From Polychytrium aggregatum (Eukaryota; Chytridiomycota; Chytridiomycetes; Polychytriales), in the NCBI RefSeq assembly GCF_025602895.1, contig NW_026516230.1:62001-126000 (forward strand): 64,000 nt of DNA, written 5' to 3'. The notes under the pieces are model-generated. The model was not told where the DNA came from. It saw nothing but the letters and a program-made list of their open reading frames with translations, and made no database searches. Below, piece by piece: positions 23,460-33,255 of the stretch (positions are counted from its first letter, which is position 1; the number at the start of each line of letters is the position of its first letter). A program made the translations under genes and the position numbers.

Positions 23460-25832
23460 TCACTTTGGCAGCCTCCGAGTGAAGACCGCCGGTCGCTCTC
23501 CGATCTCCACAATCGACCTGCACACTGCGATCATGTTGCGCGCCGCATTGACGTCGCGATTCCACACTGTCCGGCAGCTGGGATTCTTGCAGCTCCTGAC
23601 AAAGTGGGAATTCGCAACACTGGGCGCATCGAGTCCTTCCAACCGAACTGGCTCCAGGCACTTGGAGCACACTTGCGAGGTGTTGAACTCGTTCGTCGAG
23701 GCCACCTTGACGCTTCCATGATGGTGATTGGGACGGCGGCGGTGGTGCTCGAATTGCTCAAAGTACCGAGCAAACCGCTGCCTCCGAGGGCTGGATGCAT
23801 AGCCCTTGCCTTGACGCCATGATGCATTGCCAAAGGCGATCACCACATCATTCTCCCTCGGGGCGTGCTTCAGGACGGCCTTGCACATCCTGTCGACGGC
23901 CACTTGGCGCCTCTTGTGGCCCGTGAAGCGATGGTGACGGGCCTTCTTGCCAAGGTGGAAGTCGAGCTGCACTCGCAGCTCCGGTCGCAGGACATGGGTG
24001 AGATGGACCTTGAAGGCCTCCGAGGATGACACCTTGGGCGAGGGAGTGGTTGACATCCAGGTCTCGATGCCGAGTCGATACTTCATGATAGTGTACCACT
24101 TGGTGTTGGACGTATGGCCACACATGTGCTGGTAGTGGCCATTGGAGAACGAGACCACCTCGTCTTGGTGGCCCGGTGCTTGGATGACCGCCGTGAAGAT
24201 GGAGCCGACTCCAGGATCGATGCCAATCCAAGTGGTGCGATCGGGGTCTGGGTCGCCGATGTGGGCCTGGATGCGCTGCTCGGCAGTCGGAGGAGGCTCG
24301 ATGGTCTCGGTGTGATCGGTTCGAGGCACAAACTTGACGAGACCGATGGTGCATCCAATGCCATCGGTGCTGATCTCGTAGTTGAACAGCTTCTTGTTCA
24401 CGTCCCGCTCTTGGAAGAGGGAACTACGCAGCTTGAAGCAACTGCGCCAGAGACGATCCTGGTTGTTGACACCGTCCTCACCTTCTTCCTTGAGCATGTC
24501 CCTGGTGAGTCCAAGACGATGTTCGGTGTCAAGGAGTTGCCAGAGAGTGACGGTGTCAATCTTGATGTACTTGGCCCTTGCAGTGCATAGAGGAACCATC
24601 GTGCACACGGCCGGAGGAGTGTCAAGAGCGAGCTGCTTGAGTGCCCACTTGATCCTGGATGCCAGCCTGTTGATCTTGGACTTGGTGGTGCCGAGCTCCG
24701 ACTTGGCCGTGGTGAACCTCTTGTCGTCGGAGGGAATGCCTTGGGTAGTGAGCTTGTCCAGCTTGGCCTGGCGCTGCAGCTCGGTGACTCGGAGGGCGGG
24801 CATGTCACAGTCGATCCACTTGTGGACATTGTCGACCATCTTGTCTCGGGCGAGGATTCTCACATGGTGTGAGAGGCGATGGAGGGCCCGGAAGCGGTCC
24901 TGGTCGTTGCTGTACCGAAACTCGTCCAGGACGTGGCCAAACTCGGGATAGAGGAACTCGAGATCGGCCTTGGGTGGAGTCGAGTCCGGTTTCTCGAAGA
25001 GCTCGAGACAAGCCTCGATGGCGTCGTGCTTATGCTTGTTGGCAGGGAAGACGGCAGCACAGAAGCGGCGAAGAAGTCGCCAGTAGGCCAGGTCGAGGTG
25101 GGTGGTGCAGTTGGTGGCATAGGCATTGACAGCCAGTGTGAGAAGCTGACTGTGAGCACCATCAGGCAGACGAGGGGCCGGAGGCAGGTCTGCGTGCCGA
25201 GTGGTCTGGTAGTCGCGAAAGGAAGCGACCAGATGCTCGTTGTATTTCTCATTGTCCCCGGTCGGCGAGAGGGCATCGGCCTCGACAATCGTGAAGCATT
25301 GGCGGATGAAAGCAGGGGTGGACTTGGAGATGACGGGGACGGGAAGATCCTGCTCGATGCACCGGAGGATGTGCAGGTTGAGCAGCCTGGATGCCTCGAA
25401 CTGGATCTGGGTCATGGCCTCGACGGTGGCCTGGATCTTGTCGCGGAGAGCGGGATTGAGACAACAGCCATCCATCGTCTGCTTGAAGCAGCTGAACTGA
25501 GGGGCGGATGACCTTCCATCCACGAGAGGGACGACAGAACTCTTGAGGGGCCGGTATTTTGGACACTTGCTGGTGTTGCAACGTTCGTGATCGGTGCCAT
25601 CGCACTGGCGACATCGCTTGCCGGTACTCGAGGAAGTAGATGGACCAGGCTCGGTGGGATCGACATCCATTGGATCTGCAGAAGCAGTGGTGGTGAGCGA
25701 CGGAGCAACAGACGACCAAGCATGCGTGGGGTCAGAAGACGAACCAGAGACAGGCTCCGACTGTGACTTGGCTTTCTTGGGCCTGGGTGGCCGAGGCTGG
25801 CCATCACCGGCACCCTTGCGCTTCGGAGGCAT
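23460..25832 (-). CDS. Fanzor RNA-guided DNA endonuclease (eukaryotic TnpB homologue)
   Basis: This is an uninterrupted 790-codon frame. Fanzors are RNA-guided DNA nucleases related to TnpB and Cas12. The chosen start, MPPKRKGAGDG, begins a basic nuclear-localisation-like tail (PPRPKKAKSQ); an in-frame ATG at 26018 would add 62 residues without domain signal. Numbering from that start: a CCHC-like cluster sits at Cys74, Cys77, His82, Cys85 and Cys90; RuvC-I is WIGIDPGVGS with Asp539. At the canonical RuvC-II glutamate site the sequence is VVIAFGNASW (Gly668), and a candidate replacement Glu715 lies 47 residues on in TNEFNTSQVCSKC. The zinc ribbon is Cys722, Cys725, Cys748 and Cys753; RuvC-III is NRDVNAARNM with Asp760. 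Moved glutamates of this kind are described for Fanzors. No intron is seen. It lies downstream of a broken transposase in the same element. Confidence 0.93.
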   Translation of the reverse strand: MPPKRKGAGDGQPRPPRPKKAKSQSEPVSGSSSDPTHAWSSVAPSLTTTASADPMDVDPTEPGPSTSSSTGKRCRQCDGTDHERCNTSKCPKYRPLKSSVVPLVDGRSSAPQFSCFKQTMDGCCLNPALRDKIQATVEAMTQIQFEASRLLNLHILRCIEQDLPVPVISKSTPAFIRQCFTIVEADALSPTGDNEKYNEHLVASFRDYQTTRHADLPPAPRLPDGAHSQLLTLAVNAYATNCTTHLDLAYWRLLRRFCAAVFPANKHKHDAIEACLELFEKPDSTPPKADLEFLYPEFGHVLDEFRYSNDQDRFRALHRLSHHVRILARDKMVDNVHKWIDCDMPALRVTELQRQAKLDKLTTQGIPSDDKRFTTAKSELGTTKSKINRLASRIKWALKQLALDTPPAVCTMVPLCTARAKYIKIDTVTLWQLLDTEHRLGLTRDMLKEEGEDGVNNQDRLWRSCFKLRSSLFQERDVNKKLFNYEISTDGIGCTIGLVKFVPRTDHTETIEPPPTAEQRIQAHIGDPDPDRTTWIGIDPGVGSIFTAVIQAPGHQDEVVSFSNGHYQHMCGHTSNTKWYTIMKYRLGIETWMSTTPSPKVSSSEAFKVHLTHVLRPELRVQLDFHLGKKARHHRFTGHKRRQVAVDRMCKAVLKHAPRENDVVIAFGNASWRQGKGYASSPRRQRFARYFEQFEHHRRRPNHHHGSVKVASTNEFNTSQVCSKCLEPVRLEGLDAPSVANSHFVRSCKNPSCRTVWNRDVNAARNMIAVCRSIVEIGERPAVFTRRLPK

Positions 25833-26100
25833 GGGGACAGAGGATGCTGGATGCCTGCCAGTGGTACTGGTCAGAGCAGAGACTTTTTTATCGTACAATA
25901 GCGCGATGATCAGATCAAGGCGAGATGAGGGAAGAAAGCAGCAGGACGAAGGTGTGGCATTTATACCCGAGAGCAGGAACCCGTCTTTGCGGGCTGGTTG
26001 GGGAAGCGACCTGTTCAAAAATCGCCGAGAGGTTCAAGCCAGGGATGTGAAAGCGAAAATGGCGGCGTGATTGGGGAGCTCAACCCCAAATTGGAGGAAC

Positions 26101-26904
26101 TCAACCCCAAATCGGTGGGGACTCAACCCCAAAGAAGTTCTCGATGGGATTGAAGTCGGGCGAGGCAGGTGGGGTGAAGATCACTGACCATCCTCGGCGC
26201 TCGATGTAGTCCAGGACAGCCATTGTCTTGTGCATGCTGACATTGTCCATCACAATCACAGAGTCGTCTGGGAAGCTCGCTCGCTCAAAGAACTCGACCA
26301 TCGAGTGTCTTGAATGATGTGGGGATGTACATGCGATGCAGCACACCAGAGTGGTTGATGGCAAATGCAGCCGAGACAGACTTGTGCTTCATGTGATTGA
26401 GCTGGCGAAGCGGAGCACCCTTCGGCGAGTATCCGTAGAGAGGGAAAATGGATCTCCTGATCCCTGTCTCGTCGACAAAAACGAGCCGTCGTGGGTCGAT
26501 GGAGCGGGCCTGGTCCCTGAACTGTGCCACTCGCTCATCCAGTCGCTTGGACTTGTAGAGGTGTGTTGCCCTCTTGTGCGAGAGACCTGCTCGGTGGATG
26601 GCAGTGTGGCAGAGTGAGAGTGAAACTTTCCTCTGGAGGATGGACTCGAGCTTGCATCGCAACACAGGACCAGTCTGGAACGGTCCTGTTCAATCAGGGT
26701 GCGAATGACTGGACATGCCTGCTCGAAGAAAGTGGATCTGCGAGCTGGGACCCGGGATGGGTCATCCAGCTTGCATCCTCGGTGCCATCGATGGATGGTG
26801 CTTTTGGACACATTGAATATGGTGGCGACCTTACGCAGGCTATGGATGAGGGCGTAGCATCGCAATGCGGCGGTGCGAAAGTCGGATGTGTGGCGAATGG
26901 TCAT
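26101..26904 (-). pseudogene. IS630/Tc1-type DDE transposase, frameshifted
   Basis: Translation starts MTIRHTSDFRTAALRCYAL with a helix-turn-helix (VATIFNVSKSTIHRWHRG). The catalytic residues are visible: first Asp in LVFVDETGIRRS, second in SVIVMDNVSMHK, and the Glu in PPASPDFNPIENFF. These lie in three different frames. One break is near 26685, where GACCGTTCC has lost one C relative to GACCCGTTCC in the relic at 7.47 kb. A second break is near 26307, around the CACTCGATGG sequence after TSFKT. All DDE residues survive, but no single frame spans them, so this copy is unlikely to make an active enzyme without frameshifting or sequence error. Confidence 0.9.
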
Positions 26905-26962
26905 GGCCAGCGCGCGATAACATTGGGTAACAAAATATTCGATGAATGGTCAAAAACCCGGG

Positions 26963-26986
26963 TGTCCTTTTTTATTGGATTGCCTG
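26963..26986 (-). repeat. Terminal inverted repeat, transposase side
   Basis: Read inward it is CAGGCAATCCAATAAAAAAG and then GACA, ending at the TA at 26987-26988. The homologous ends are CAGTCAATCCAGG at 7264 and CAGCGTTTCCAAAATG at 32666. It pairs imperfectly with the terminus at 23362-23387; the shared core is the ATyCA, A-run and GGACA. Confidence 0.75.
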
Positions 26987-27238
26987 TAATTTCCTGGAAT
27001 GCGATGTGGTGGCGGGCTGGGACAGCAGCGGCGCAGTCCCGTCGTGACACCCACATGACGGCCCAACTCTGCGGCAGCCCCGATCGGCCCGTCGTCTCTG
27101 GCTCGATCGATCTGGCCCAGCCCACCCGCACCCACACCCGCAAGACATCACAGCCTGTCCAAATCGCCCCCGTCTACTACTCCATTCCTTTCTCTTCCCT
27201 CATTGACCGCTCGGTGTGACTTCATCGTTCAGTAGCCC

Positions 27239-30200
27239 ATGTCAACGGCCAGCCCCCCGCGCACCAGACCACGCCGGTCCAAATCCAGCATTCTTACCAA
27301 GAAGGTGGAGTTTGTCCGGGCCCAGCACCCAGGATCATACGGACCCGCCCTTGACCCCAAGGTCATCGAAGAGGGAGGCCTCTCTATTCCCTCTGAGGCC
27401 TCTAGTACTTCTCTCGCTCCTTCAGCATCTCCTCAGCGACGGCGTCGTCCACGGCGATCTCGTCACCACGACGACACGGAGCTTGCCGATGGCGCTGTCC
27501 CTGCAGAGCCGCTTCCTATCGCTGATCAGATTGGAGTAAGTCTTGTCAGCAGCGCAAGGCAGTGAGGGTATGAGTGAGAGCTGTTGGCCAGCTCAATGAA
27601 TGCATATTTTCCAACGATATATTGGCTCATGCCACGTCAGTCAAAATCGACAAAATCCACACAGACTTCGAATCGCTCTTCGCAAGAGCTGTCCAACCGT
27701 GACAATCCAAGGCACCCGTCCAGTACGTCGCCCCAGGGCCCAGGCGAGGCGGAAGAACAACCGGCCGACGTAGGTGCGTCCGCCTCTGCCGCCACCATTT
27801 CCGGTAACGTCTCCGTGTCAGCTCCGAAAGCCCAGATTCGGTCCGGTAGCGTCCGAGCAGAGCGCTCTGAGCATTGCTCAGTCTGTTCCAAATCTTAAAT
27901 CTGAATCTTCTCATGTGGACACTGAGTCCAGCATCCTGTTTCCGTTTCCCGCACCATCTCTATCGTCTATTTTGATCAACATTGACGCTGCTTAATATGT
28001 CCATCATCTTGCAGGAGAAGCTACCACAAGCGAGCCGGGTCCGCATAAATCGCGCCGGGCACGACAAAAGCGTCGACCCAAGTCTTCAATTGAGGGCGGT
28101 CATATATCCGCGAGCCGCCCCGATGGCGATCCTTCCGGTAGCACTGCGCATTCATCTCCTCCCGAGGTGACGGAAGATGGCAGCGATATCTATGACTTCA
28201 AAGATCTCGAGCACGCCCTTCCCCCGACACCCACACCGACGCGCCAATCTAGAGCTGGGCCCAAAAGGAACCGACCGTCTGCTGTGCCAACAGCCTCAGC
28301 GACCGCGATCGAGGACGAGATTTCTACCTTTGCAAGCACACCTTCCGGTGGTGTCGGATCAGAGCGCCAGGCCAAGGCCAGTTCAAGTGCTGCACCGCAA
28401 CGGTACCCAAAGACCTCCAAGTCTCCGAAACACGCCCTTTCTGCCGAGCGTCCGCAAGCTAGCGCAGATTCCAGCACGACTGTCAACTCTGGTGAGCGTG
28501 GACAAGATCAGCAGCCAATTGGGTCTCGGAGCGACAGCATTGCCACCGCCCCTCGAAGCGATGGACGAGCCGCTCGATCAAATCGTCGAGCCCGAGTAAA
28601 GCAAGCTGAAGAGGGCGCTGGAGGACAATTGCATGCTGGAAACGGGTCTGATCGCGGCAACCATGCCAAGAAAATCGACAATGCGTCTCCGCTTGGATCC
28701 AACCCACAATCGCGCCCCAATTCTGCAACTCCCGTCCGAGGACAGTCTGCAAATGCTGTCGCTGCGAAAAATGATGAGTCGGGCGAAAGCGCCAGCAATT
28801 CAACCCCGACTGAGCGCCGGCTTTTCTACGAGGAGTAAGTCAAGCACGTCCCACGAAGGACCTGCGCCGTAGCTGCTGGATAATGACGAGATCATAGCGA
28901 GTACATCTGAATGGATAAGCGTACTGCCCAAGACTAACCGCATATGCTCATGTCGCATCTTCTGGCCGAAGGTACATCACCAGTAGCGAGCTCCAAGAAG
29001 GCCTTCGTTCCGGAAAGCTTGTTTCTGGCTCGATTCGGATCAACAAAGTCAATCGCTCCAATGCATACGTCACTGTTCAGGGCATGGATGATGATGTCAT
29101 GATTTGCGGGCAAATATCGCGCAACCGCTCGCTCGAAGGGGACATGGTGGCTGTTAGGCTTTTGGAAGGAAAGGAGCTGACCGCAGAGAAATCACGCGAG
29201 CTGCAGTTTGTTCGAAAGAGAAAAATGGATGGAGAAACTCGCCAGAAAAAGGTCGATGTCTTTTCGGGTGATGCAAACAACGAAGAAGTTGAAGGTGGGT
29301 ACTGGCGCAACGAACTTGTGATGTCGCAGAATCGGTATCTACACATCGCCGGGACAATCGCGCGCTCGACGGCGCGGAGAGCCAACCAACCTGGGGCTCG
29401 ATCCGAAGCCGACTGCAATAGCAGCCCCAATCGTCGAGGCCACTGATCATTGGAAATGGTGAAGAAAGCTGATGAGATCACCGACGCTCCGTGCTTGCTC
29501 ATCCAGATATAGATCGCCCGTTGGGAAAAGTCGTGTACATTATGGACCGTCGGCCCAATCAATACTTCAGCGGTACACTTCATTTGGATATCAACAATGG
29601 CTCGGCTGAGCCAAAGCGTAGAGAAGGCCGCCCTTTGCGATTCATATGGTTTAAACCTGTAGGTGTCAGCACAGCGAATATCCCTCACTGGCGGGGAAAG
29701 GATACGGAGGGTTGTTCTCTCCAGCTGGCGGAAATGGCGATTGCATTGAGGAGCGATGTACAGCTGGTCGACTCTCGGTTGAAGAACAGCAGACACTTTA
29801 TCGAGCGATCCGACACTGATCGAGGCCAGTCGCTGATCTTTTGCTCACTTTCTAACCCTCCGGGTAGACCGACAAGCGTGCACCTTATATGATGATCCCA
29901 GTTGAGAATGGTGTGCCCAAAGAATTCTTCCAAGATCCCGATGCTTTTTCATCCATACTGTTCAAGGCTGGGATATACAAGTGGAGGGCGTCCGACAACT
30001 TCCCGTTTGGAAGCATCATGGGCACTATTGGTCAAATCGGCGAGATTCCGATCGAAACAGAGGCACTCTTGATTGACAATGGAATCGCCTGGAAGGACTT
30101 TTCCGAGAGCGTACTTCAGTGTCTCCCTGATGTGGTAGGTGACCGGGTTGCAGTCGATCGTACGTGCGAAGCACCAACAATGTCAGTTTGTGGAATGTGA

Positions 30201-32434
30201 CCGGTAACATTCGTCTACGAAACGACTTCACCTAGCCGTGGCATATCCCGGCACAAGAATATGAATCGCGACGTGACTTCCGAAGCACTCGTATCTTTAC
30301 CATCGACCCTCAAACAGCTCGCGATTTGGACGACGCGGTTTCGTGTGTCGAGCTCGAAAACGGCAATCTCGAAGTCGGCGTTCACATTGCCGACGTGTCG
30401 TACTTTGTGCCGCAAGACTCGGCTCTCGACGTGGAGGCCTATAATCGTGCCACCACCGTCTATTTGGTGCAAAATGCGATCCCAATGCTGCCACGCCTTC
30501 TTTGCGAAGAACTCTGCAGTCTTAATCCTGGAGTCGAGCGCCTTGCCTTCTCAGTCGTCTGGGAGATGGATCGGAATGGAAACATCCAAGGCAACCCATG
30601 GTTTGGGCGCTCGATTATCAAATCATGTGCCAAGCTTAGCTATGACCACGCACAAGCCATAATCGAAGGGAAGGACGATTGGAACGGCTTGCCAGCAGTG
30701 CAAATCTCAAATGGTTACACTTTTGGTGATCTCAAACACGACATCCTCATTCTGTATCAAATCAGCAAAGAGTTGCGTAAGCGACGCTTTGAGGACGGTG
30801 CATTAGCCATCAACTCGATCAAGCTTTGGTTTGCCTTGGATGAAGACCAAAACCCCACCGACACAGGTGTCTATATGATCAAGGAGGCCAACAAGCTCAT
30901 AGAAGAGGTAAGCCCCCCGCTCGACATTGAGAGACACCCGTGCTTCCTTGCACCTTCTTTCCGTTGGCCCCGATCAGCGCCCATCGTCGTTGTGGCTCAC
31001 TTTGTGGAATCTGTGATTGACGAGGATGCGATGCCGCTATCGCCTAGTAACTCCTGTAACCTCCCTGTGAACCTGTCGTTCTTTTCATAGTTCATGCTCC
31101 TCGCCAATATGTCCGTTGCAAAGAAGATCTCGCAGACTTTCCCAAAAGCTTCGCTACTCCGCCAGCACTCACCGCCCTCGAAAGGATCGATGGTGACCTT
31201 TATCGAATTGGCTGCTAAGCTGGGCTTCGAGATCAATCCCGAGACCAGCTCCACGCTGCAGGCATCTTTCGATGCTATCGAGAACAACGAGATTCGGCAG
31301 GTCCTTCGCCTGCTCTGCATCAAGCCAATGCAACGAGCAAAATACTTTTGTACCGGATCAGTTGATTTGTCCTATTTCCACCATTATGCTCTGAACGTGC
31401 CCCTGTATACGCACTTTACAAGCCCAATCAGGTGAGGGATGTGACTTATCACAGTCCACTTTCATACAGCGCTGTTGAGTACCCGGCGGATCCTCGCATT
31501 GGCTACAGCCAGAGTGATTGGCAGAAGACGGCGCTGTCATGCCGCTTTGGTTGATAAGTTGCGCGACTCTGCTGAGTCGCCACGACCGATCCGATGAGAA
31601 TTAGGAGCAGCACACTGCGATCCTGATTGGAATCCTGAATGCGTCATCCTGAATGCGCAATCCTGAATGCGCAATCCTGGATGCGCAATCCTGAATGCGA
31701 TTGCTCATGCTTCCGCACATTCACGCCAACGGCACTTGTACAATTCTTCCAGGCGATATTGCGATCTGGTTGTCCACCGTACCCTGGACTTTGTTCTCCG
31801 AAAAGAGCCGAACCCTTACAGTCTCAAGAGTATCGAAGCGATTGCTAAACAATGCAACCTGAGAAAGGATAACTCTAAGAATGCACAAGATGCCTCGCAG
31901 CGGCTCTTTCTCTGTGCTCTCCTTGCCAAGAGACTTGAATCTGATGGGAATGACAGCATCACCGAGCCCGCTCTGGTTTACAACGTTGCCAGCCGAAGCT
32001 TCGATGTCATCGTTGAGAAATACGGCCTTGAGAAGCGTGTTTATGTGGAGGACTTGGTGGATGAGGGCCTGGCGCTTGGAAGCCATTACGACGGACAAGG
32101 TTTGGCTTTGTACATTTTTTGGATCCGGGATGCCACCGGCGCACCGGCTGTCGACGAGACCGTGTCCCACGAAGATTACTCCGATATGCTATCGAAACTC
32201 GCCGCAGATCGATCGTACAAACAGGAGATCGATCAGAGCCGGATCTACGTGCAAAAAGTCGGCATGTTTGAGCGCATTCCCATCCGAATCATACCAAACA
32301 TGGACAAGAGCCCCGTCGACATTCGCATTGTCGGTGCAGCACCCTGGACCCATATTCACAGCACCAGGCCCTCTGCCTCGATGAGCGGAGATATCACCGT
32401 TGTATGCCCTGCAATCACTGACATTGCCGATTAA
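27239..32434 (+). CDS. DIS3L2/SSD1-like RNB-family 3'-5' exoribonuclease
   Basis: This is an RNase II/RNB-domain protein of the cytoplasmic DIS3L2/Dis32 and Ssd1 branch. The N-terminal few hundred residues (27239 to about 28840) are low-complexity, rich in Ser, Pro and Arg, and split by introns. The first cold-shock domain follows: YITSSELQEGLRSGKLVSGS, INKVNRSNAYVTV, and the branch signature MICGQISRNRSLEGDMVAV. The RNB domain has the metal-binding motif IFTIDPQTARDLDDAVSC with its aspartates intact, then VGVHIADVSYFVPQDSALD and LCSLNPGVERLAFSVVW. Intact aspartates suggest an active nuclease rather than an Ssd1-like inactive one. After ALNVPLYTHFTSPIR an intron from 31434 to about 31756 precedes RYCDLVVHRTLD. 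The stop is at 32432-32434. Exon borders in the N-terminus are not all fixed. Confidence 0.88.
31631..31700. repeat. 14-15-bp tandem repeat in the DIS3L2-like gene's intron
   Basis: About five copies of the unit AATCCTGAATGCGC (with a GGATGC variant) lie in the intron just before the exon that begins RYCDLVVHRTLD. It is open in some frames only because of its periodicity, and I treat it as non-coding. Confidence 0.8.
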
Positions 32435-32665
32435 GCCTCGCCGATGTGAGCGCCTTGATTCCGGCGCCATTCCGCGCCGACGATGCGCCAACGATGCGCC
32501 ATCTTGAACAGCTGTGCATTCCACCTCGCGTCAATACAACCTTGCCAGCTCATCTGCCTGGCAGCGCTCGCAAAAATGAAATGGAGGCGCCCTGTTTTAC
32601 TTTCGGATGTCGAGAAAATCGCGCTTTGCACGGGGCTGTGCAAATCGTCGAACATGCGCACAATA

Positions 32666-32952
32666 CAGCGTTTCCAAAATGAAATGCGACATCCCCCCCC
32701 CCGTTTTTAACCAGGACATATATTTTGTTTCTGGAACCTGAATACACCCACCCACTCATTGCAATCATGGCAATCATGGCCAAACACATCACCCTCGATT
32801 TCCGCATCGCTGCACTGCGCCCGGTGGTCTTCACTCGGAGGCTGCCAAAGTGATCTGTTCTATTTCTTATGGCATAGTTAGACGCATGCCATCGCATACT
32901 ACGCTGACGAATGGGTTGTGGGCAAGTGTCCCATTCCCCCCTGAGTAAAGTG
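32666..32952 (+). mobile_element. 287-bp miniature derivative of the Fanzor transposon
   Basis: It is flanked by TA on both sides (32664-32665 and 32953-32954). The left end starts CAGCGTTTCCAAAATG and, like the full element, continues through GACA/GACATCCC and GTTTTT motifs to an ATG. The right end is CCCTGAGTAAAGTG. From ATG 32776 it reads MAKHITLDFRIAALR, homologous to the transposase start, and then jumps directly to VVFTRRLPK and a stop, the last residues of Fanzor. Almost all of both genes is therefore deleted. The region after the stop keeps GATCTGTTCTATTTCTTATG and CGCATACTAC, matching the full element. A run of about 11 C residues sits at 32692-32702. Confidence 0.88.
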
Positions 32953-33255
32953 TAAGAAACATTCGCATGCTTGGGATGATCATGCGGCCTGCAGAACATT
33001 GGGCTTCAGGCCCGTGATCGAACCACCGGAAGCGCGGCTCGTCCCGAGTCGCACTCATCCCGGTCAGCAGCGAAAGTGCGTCATGGATGGATGAACGTGT
33101 ATGTATTCAGTTCCTGAAGAGACGCCAATCTCCATGAATACACAATGCCCTTCATGAACGCTGCAATTTAGCCAAGATCGAAGAATGGATATGGAGGGTG
33201 ATGCGAGTGCATAACCTCGCCAACCCCGCCCAGCTCCATTACCGTCGGGGCTGTT
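32953..33255. other. Intergenic, nothing recognised
   Basis: About 300 bp separate the miniature transposon from the stop of the NAA15 gene. It holds no recognisable gene or repeat and probably contains the NAA15 3' UTR. Confidence 0.5.

Larger units (their letters stand above)
23362..26986 (-). mobile_element. Fanzor-bearing IS630/Tc1-type DNA transposon
   Basis: This is a 3,625-bp element flanked by TA on both sides (23360-23361 and 26987-26988). Its ends form imperfect inverted repeats, CACTTTATTCAG-A7-CGGGACA on the left and, read inward from the right, CAGGCAATCCAATAAAAAAG-GACA. The boundaries are supported by two shorter copies at 7264-7949 and 32666-32952 that keep both termini. On the minus strand it carries first a DDE transposase (26904-26101) and then a Fanzor nuclease (25832-23460) in the same orientation, then about 100 bp to the terminus. 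The TA duplication and DDE motifs are typical of the IS630/Tc1/mariner superfamily. The transposase is frameshifted, so movement would need help from another copy. Confidence 0.9.

Noticed and set aside
23653-25513. Long plus-strand open frames opposite the Fanzor gene
   Set aside because: They are mirror frames of a GC-rich coding strand; the domain signatures are all on the minus strand.
23460-26904. Bacterial contamination, because IS630 and TnpB-like genes are present
   Set aside because: The neighbours on both sides are spliced eukaryotic genes, the nuclease has an NLS-like tail and Fanzor-type features, and related copies occur elsewhere in the same window.
32692-32702. Poly-C run as a regulatory tract
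   Set aside because: It replaces the CCCGGG of the full element's 5' region and is better explained as slippage in a decayed transposon copy or a sequencing artefact.
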